A stretch of 64,000 bases of DNA from Strigamia acuminata (taxonomy: Eukaryota > Arthropoda > Chilopoda > Geophilomorpha > Linotaeniidae). Each line of letters opens with the position of its first letter. Positions within the stretch are counted from its first letter, which is position 1. This document shows, in pieces, positions 56,761 to 64,000 of the stretch. Where the stretch lies: the NCBI GenBank assembly GCA_949358305.1, contig OX442315.1, positions 24,144,427-24,208,426 of the forward strand, given 5' to 3'. Below the pieces are notes generated by a model. That model ran no database searches and was not told the DNA's origin. It worked only from the letters and a program-made list of their open reading frames with translations. Made by a program: the position numbers and the translations under genes.

Positions 56761-59700
56761 AAGTTAGGTTTTTGAACCAACACAGCTTTTTTTGGTTTTT
56801 TTTTTTATTATCTCTTTTTTTTTAATATGTATCTATATCTTGTGTGTTCGTGAATTAAGCACTTTAATTACTGCCACTGTCAATCAAAGAGACAACCCAA
56901 CCCCTGTCCATTCGTCTAATGCCCAACTCCAAGAACGACTTCCCTTAATTTCCACCGGATGTTGTGGCATCCTGTAAATAAAGGGAGGCAATTGATGTGC
57001 TAAAATTAAATTTAAAAAAAAAAAAAAAAATTGGAAAATTGGAAAATTTGCAAGTGTTGATGAGTGGAATATCAAAGCTCGATTTTAATCTTCCGAGTCT
57101 CAGTCGACTGATCGGCCTAATTGCAGCCAAGAACTAATGGACTAATTCTTCTCATCCGAAGCCTTAATGAAACCAATGTGGACAATAAATTGTAGAAAAG
57201 AGATTCCTAATGACTTCCTGATTCATTGCAAAAGGATGTTGTTGCTATTCATTTGCATTTCCTGTACGAGGAAGAATATTACACGTCGACCAAATTTCAC
57301 CAACCAGCCTCAGGTGTCTCCACAAAAGCACACCTGCCACACCTGAGTACTTTACAATAGCAAATACATTCGCTTTAACAAACCATTACAAACTGCCATT
57401 CATTTTCTCCATATTCAAATCAAAATATATATTATAAAAATGATCATAAATAAAATAAATAATAAATAAATAAATAAAAATCATGACTTCATTCTATTCA
57501 AAATCCGATATCATCCAAATTAATTTGGCCTAAATATGCATTCGATCAAGGGTACCGTATATCCTGTTTCACTGTCCACTTTGACTTGAAAAGTCCGTGA
57601 ACCCGTTTCTGATTTCCTAAGGGCGTCCGATGCTGGGCATAATAATGACCAATGCACACTTAAGTTTAACCAAAATGAAAAAAAACAACATCAACCCCTC
57701 CCTGGTTACCTGTACATTCCAGGGAGTATTGGCTCAGAGGGATAAAAACGATAAAGGATGCGCCAGACTGCACTTGGCACCTTTGCGCTTCAACGAACAT
57801 CAAATGTGGCGCGCATGTTAATTAGTCGTCCATTGTAATGAGAAAGGTTCAATGCAAGCTTTCGAAGAAAAACAACCCTAATCATATACAATTTTTTTTA
57901 ATACTTTTAATTTACCTGAAACACATTTCACCATTTCATTTTTTTTTTTTACTCCTCCCAGCTCCGTTTTTTTTAATCAAGGGAATCAAATTACATTAAT
58001 TATTTGTAGAAAATGATATAAAAATCAAGTATTTGCGAGTCAACCACCTACATATGCCACCGATTCTGACGTCGCCACTGCCCCTTTTCTGACATTTGTA
58101 CGCTGCCGCAAGCCACCAAGACGAGGGACCCATGTCCGGATCAATACGCACTTTCGGTTTTCAGTTTAAAATAAAACAAGATAAAAAAAATATATATACT
58201 CACATAAATATAATATAGAAAAAAAGTAAGGAGACAGCACGACTCATATTTATTAAAGATATAAATAATTCATTAAAAAAATTAACTTTTACCTCACACT
58301 ACACGAAACAAACTCAGACTGGAAAATTATGCCATTCACCAGCAACTTCCATCGATTCGTGTCTTTTTTTCCCCTCCTAGACTCTTATTCTCTCCCGTGT
58401 CTATACTTCTCGATTCAAAATATGTAAAACAACTTAGCTAGCAAATTTGTTTTGCTGCAATTATACAAATTTCAATTCATACCGTGGTTTTTAATTTTGT
58501 TTTGAAACTTGATTTATCATTTAAAATTAAATGTGCAATTATGCATGTTATACACGCATGTTTATATTCGTTTAAATTCATTTTTATTCATATCTGTTTT
58601 CTTTTTTTTTCTTTCCTTGAATTTTTAAAAGTCTACGCTAATCAAAATAAATTCCAGACCACTTTTTATCGATCCGCCTTACAAACTTAGCAGTGTTTTA
58701 AGGCTATTGTCAATTTTTCCACATTTCTCCGATTCAATCAATTTCAGGATAGAAGTGGTTGCTGATGTCATTTGGCTCTAAATATGGCGTCATTTGGCTA
58801 CATTACTCGTCCCACTCTTAATTCGCCAATAAAAACATTGCCATTCGATTCACGTTCCACACAAAAAGTGAAACCAACATTAATTAGCACATTACAACTT
58901 GCCTTCACACACAAAAAAAAGAAAAAATAATTATATCTTTTTTTCTTCTTCCTTTCTTTCTGAATTATTCCAACACTGATTAAATAACACAAGCAAACGA
59001 ACTAAAATTTAAAGCGGATTCTTTTTTTCTTTCTTTTTCTTCAAAAAAAGACGGTTTTGAATAGAGTGGGGTGACGTGAAGGGTAGAACAAGTACAGAAA
59101 GAGGGGGTGAAGGGAGAAGCGGCATTGGCATCGAACAAAAGTCCAGACATGGCCGAAAGCGTCTCTCACCAATTATGAGAGGATATTCGACCATCGGAGC
59201 GAAATTACTGGACGAGAGTGGAGTGTAATTAGAGAGATCGCATTCACTAGTCCAGCATATGAAATGAGTAGGAAAAGCAAGAACAAAAAAACTTGCTAGC
59301 AATTAGCCATGGTGCAATTACCTGCTGCTAATAACAGGCTTAAACACTGCCACGGGGCCCGGGCCAACTCAGACTAAAGTTCGAGTCATCCTTTTGCTAC
59401 AAATGGAAAAAAAAAGTCCGATGATCCGTGTCCGATAGGGAAAATATGTTTTCGCGCAAAGAAAAGAAAATGCAGATGGTCGTTCATCTGCATTCGAATC
59501 AGTATCACCATTGATTTGCTCCGAGAGGCCATTTTGTTGTTTGCACACACATACTCGCCAACATGCGTTAATTTCGAGTCAAAACGATGTTGTTGACATT
59601 TGTTAAGAGAGGGGGAGAAAAAAATCTTTTTACAGCGCCCGCACATAAAAATGCGAGAGAAGGGCGAAACGGACTCGTGTAAGCGTGCTTTTTCCTCTTT

Positions 59701-62700
59701 TTCATGCAATGTTCTTATATAAGAAAGCGTGACTAGCCATGCAATGGCCGGCCTCGTTGCCTGTATAAGCCACTACTCGCTGTCTACAGCTATTGATTAG
59801 CGACAGAGAGAACAAAGAAAATGTTTATTGATCATCATCACTGACGTTAAGAAGTTGTGCGGATCATTTGGCCACAAGAGTTTTTTTTCTTCAGACTTTT
59901 AAAACGACATTTGCATACTCATTCCACCCGTTTCAACTCTTTTATTTCACATTTTCCAAATCAGAATGATACGGGAAAAAAAGAAACAAGTTTTTTTTTT
60001 TATTATTTATTTTTTTTTTATACATTTTTATATTTTTTTATAGCGAACATAAATAGTTGCTGTTGCCCCTCTCCCTCGGTCTCAGATTCTGTTTACGGTT
60101 TCATCCAATTCCATAATTTTTTTTGTCCTTTTTAGATTATTTTAAGGTAATTAAGCAAATGGTCTTTCCCTAATGGAAGAGTAAACCCTTTTACGTGTCC
60201 ACCTTTCATGGGTAGCAAAGGGTTGAATTTAAAAAATATGTATATTTAAGCAAAAACAAAAAAACAACAAAAAATTCCTTTTTCCCGTCGACTGATTCCG
60301 CCTGATTCGTCGACCGAATCAATTGGCTTTCGAAGTTTGAAGACATCAAAGAAAGAAAAAAGATATATATGCATAACACAAAAAAAAAACTGTGCAAAAA
60401 AAAGACCGAAGTTCTACAACTTTTTTTCTCTCCCGCACCCGTCACAAGCACAGTGGGCCATCATTAAACACGTTTCTGTCTTAGTATTTCGAGAGTGAAA
60501 GCATAAATCCCCCGTTGCCTTGACTGATGCGTGTGCTGGGCCCCACCCGAGTGGCCGATGAAGCATTACCTGCATTGGGCCGAGACACCTGAACGTACAA
60601 TGAAGAGGTTGCCATGACAGCTCACTCATCTCTCTCGCATCGCATCTTTAACCCTAGGGGATGCAACCCTTTTGCTTCGCACTTCTCATTGGACGTCTAT
60701 AGAGAGATCCGAAGCCTTGATTTATTCCTCATCCATTCACATAAGCAACAATATTCGTAATAAATTCTTTCCTTTCCATTTTTTATTTTATATTTATCAT
60801 TCAAAACCCGGGCCGACTTGGTAGAGTTTCCTTGTGTTTTCAAATCCCTTTTGCTCATAGGTAAAAGGTGGCACGAAATCAAACAAGTGTTCTTTTCATT
60901 TTCTTCTTCTCTCTCTCTCTCTCATCTTTCTCCATTATTCGCAACTTCCCCTCGTAATTAAAGCGCCCCTTCTTGTTGTGGCTTCTCTTTTCCTTTTGAG
61001 TCGTGGCTCTCTCTCGGTGCTCCCTTCACAAGAATGTGGCTTTTCACCGAGCACTGCCTGTCATTTATCTTTGGCCACAAAAGACAAAGCGTGCTCGCTC
61101 GTTCTCGGTGAGATATTAGGCCATAAATATTTAGCTTTGTTTTTTGTCCTCCTAGGCCACCGCGCCGGACCTACGAGCATAAAAATGTAGACGCGGTCTT
61201 GTTCGGCTGACAGCTCGCGGACCAACAAAGAAGCGCCATCCCCGTCCGACATTAGCATCGCCATCGCCATCCCCGCTCCACCCCGCCAACCAACAAACAT
61301 TCGGATGGATATTACCCCTTCGATATGAGGCCGGTCGAATCGAGACAATGGTACTGACCTTGAAGAGGCCGCTTTTCTTTACGGTACCCGGATGTCAGGA
61401 TGGATGGCCCAAGGGGGATGTCGACCACTCTGCACTCGTTGTAAGTCCCCTCGGTCATAATTATTCAATTATTCAAATCACAACTGTGCCAACTGCCCAC
61501 AGAAAAAAAGGGACGAAAAAAATAACAAGAGAAAAGTGGATACATAAACAAAACACAAGTATCCATTACAAAATTTGAAAATAAAAACAAAAAAATAAAT
61601 GAAGAAATAAAAAAAAATCTTAAACAAAAAATTATACATTAAATTTAAAAAAAAAAAATCTTATTTCAGAACAGCCACAATTTGCTCGGTTATTGGTACC
61701 ATTTGTTTACCTTTTTTCTGAAAGTCATATTTTCTATATATTTTTTTTAAATTCTTATTTTTTTGCCTCGACATATGGTTTCTGATGAATTTAATGATCA
61801 TTTTCATCAATAGTGAGAGAATGATACAAAAGTAATGTTTATTATCGACCAGTTTAACTGAGCTGGACTAATATACGTTTTTTTGTGTTGAGTTTATAGC
61901 AACTGCTGTTGACATGTTGTTGCTAATTCCCAGTGTCCGAGAAAGCTAGCAATGTTGAGTAGAGTCTTATAGCTACTGTTTGAACAGCCCGATGATTGAT
62001 TGACTGTCACAAATGAATTAATATTTACCAACAACATTTGTTTCGTTTACAAACCATTGTGAGCAGCAAACTTACCTTCACGGTTGGTCAATATTTTTTC
62101 TTAAATTACAGGACTCACTCTCAACTAGTTTCCATTGATTTATTTATTAAACAGGAAAAAAAAAATACAGTCGGGGGTGGGGATAAAATAGAAAATAATT
62201 CATCCTTATCACTTAAAATATGTCGAAACATGAGTTTTTCTACTTTAAGCTGAATATACGAAACGTGTTAAAGACCATTCTAATAACATGTTTCCCCCCT
62301 GTCTTATTTCTTCCATGGAAACCAAACATGAGTTAAGAGTTTAAAATGTGTATTTTGCCCAGCCTAATTACGGTATGCAGCTAACCTAACCGTCCACTTA
62401 ATAGCAGTTACAAAGTATATCTTTAATTCATCACGCTTGCCTTATATTTTCTTAATCCAAACGGGCACAAAAAGTCAATGTTCATTTCCATGTAGGCGAC
62501 ACGCCACCGAGAAAGCTTGTGGTTAGCCATCGTATAAACGCACCAACGACTAATTCGTGTCCAATCATGGAACTCTCAAATTTGATTTTCATATTAACTT
62601 AGTCTTCTCATGGTGCTCGAGGGGCCGCGCTCTTTGATTAGCCAAGAGACTATACAGCACGCAGCTTGTTAAGCCTTTGCACCCCGATTCATCCCTATTC

Positions 62701-64000
62701 ATCGTTCACCTTTCAACCTTTGGCTCATCACAACCGATCCGATTCCCACAAACAACTCGATTCTCGCTAAGAAACGGACGACCAACAAAAATCCATTTAA
62801 CTATTGATGAACAAAGCCAAATAATTGCATAGCAACACATTAAAGCAATGTTTTTCATTTGGAAACATCTGATAAGTAATTAAATACGTCGATCTCGCTA
62901 ATGAAAAGCACCACTAACGCTCTCGTTCGCTTTAAAACTTGGACGACGACGACGACAAAAAAAAAGTCATGTTTTCACAGAGACAAAAACAATTAGGTTA
63001 AGTGTCTTGTGAGGACGCCACTTGTAAATCTCGTTGCTGGTCGTAATTGATCGTTGACATTCAAAATGGGGGTCTAAAGGATTACTGCCTCGTTGCTCGC
63101 AAACTGCTCTTTGACCCTGGCCTATGTGTCTTCATTCAAACACTGGCTATCAATTATGACCGGTCAAGCCGCATTTTCGTCCATGATTTACAATTTAATC
63201 GGCTGCTTGGTCAGCGCAGCTCCTGTTTATGCATTAGCTACAAAATCAATTCACCCTTTGCATATGTTTCGCTTAAATGAGATTTCTTTTTCGTTTTTTG
63301 CTTCTCATGTTTGATAGGAGGCAAACATCGTCAAATGCCGGTTATTTAAATTTTAAAAGTGACACAACAATTTTTTTTCTCATTTCCTTCAGGCATAAAG
63401 CGGTTCTAGAAAGTCGAGTGAGGCTCGGCTATTTTCGAAAGAAAAAATAAAAATTTATCAAAAAAAAAAAAAAAAATGAAATTAATAAATTGTCTGAATC
63501 GTTGAGAGTCATTCGTTGACAACCGTCAACACAAACACGAGCAGTAAAATAATCAATGTCAACATTTGCCTTTGATTCGCCACTCGTTTTTAAATAGTCG
63601 AACCGACCAAGACCATCACAAAGGGGGGAGAAAAATGTTGGGCCAAGAAATGTCTTTAATGAATGTTTCGAGTTGAGCTGCGCTAAGACTGGTTGTTTTT
63701 AGTGTTTTGCAGACTGTAATTTCAGGCGCCTCATAATTGAAGCGTCGTGGCAATGGATGAGGCCACTCTCACCCGTCATTAAGCCTGGCAAATAATTAGG
63801 CAGTGCATGGTGTGGTCCATCTGGACTTTGAAATCTAATTTTAATTGTGTCCAGACTGAGATGGACGCCAAGCCGACTTAATTGTGGGCTTTGTTCGCGA
63901 ATCCCTCGCTAGCTATGAAATGATCTGCTCCCGGCTGAGAAAAGAATAAGACAAGACAAGAGAGATAGAGTAAGGAAAGAGATTGAAAAGAAAAAAGAAA

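Larger units (their letters stand above)
48342..64000. other. Distal upstream region, gene-free as far as can be seen
   Basis: Fifteen kilobases with no recognisable exon. Very AT-rich stretches (48.78-49.25, 50.25-50.36, 51.0-52.5, 56.4-56.7, 57.4-58.7, 61.5-62.5 kb) alternate with complex blocks that look like conserved non-coding elements (about 49.3-49.55, 53.6-54.5, 55.2-55.8, 57.1-57.4, 59.1-59.8, 60.4-61.4, 62.5-64.0 kb). The last block (63.7-63.9 kb) has several TTAATTG/TAATTA-type sites. A CRE (51454) and octamers at 49002, 53331, 56100, 57251 and 59909 lie here. Confidence 0.5.

Noticed and set aside
1-64000. CRISPR arrays, insertion sequences, bacterial operons, rRNA
   Set aside because: None seen; the DNA is plainly eukaryotic. 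No complete transposon with terminal repeats or a transposase or reverse transcriptase frame was found either.

Overview
The window is nuclear DNA of an animal. It carries one unmistakable gene: the single ZFHX-class (zfh2 / ZFHX3 / ZFHX4) zinc-finger homeobox transcription factor, on the minus strand. It is AT-rich, full of A/T homopolymers and short microsatellites, and CpG is not visibly depleted. It contains a large split gene with canonical GT-AG introns and no operon, ribosome binding site or dense coding. The protein is clearly bilaterian. The unsuppressed CpG, short exons-to-gene ratio and sequence texture fit an arthropod (for example a crustacean) better than a vertebrate, but the species cannot be named from the sequence alone.

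Layout, in minus-strand transcription order (right to left). From 64.0 to about 29.7 kb there is a protein-gene-free domain of about 34 kb. It holds blocks of complex, enhancer-like sequence separated by A/T-rich filler, two CpG/GC-rich promoter-like islands (about 40.1-42.4 and 46.6-48.35 kb), a smaller one at 36.5-36.9 kb, and several good splice donors that could belong to untranslated first exons. From 29660 to 26374 is the first coding exon (about 10 zinc fingers). A 2.06 kb intron follows. From 24312 to 17923 is a 6.39 kb exon with 15 zinc fingers and all four homeodomains. Then comes a 15.04 kb last intron rich in enhancer-like blocks. From 2878 to 2232 is the last coding exon (two C-terminal fingers), followed by a short 3'UTR with a poly(A) signal near 1992. 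Reading frame and phase match across both introns, giving a complete 3423-residue protein.

The gene is probably the only protein-coding gene here. The rest looks like its regulatory landscape. Two transcription-factor motifs stand out by hand count: the POU octamer (18 exact copies located, six of them between 42.09 and 44.02 kb, including two abutting in a perfect 16-bp palindrome) and the perfect CRE palindrome TGACGTCA (8 copies). Other points of interest are three PxDLS-type CtBP-docking motifs between homeodomains 3 and 4, a possible bidirectional promoter near 48.2 kb, and a six-copy 10-bp GC-rich tandem repeat in the 41.8 kb island.
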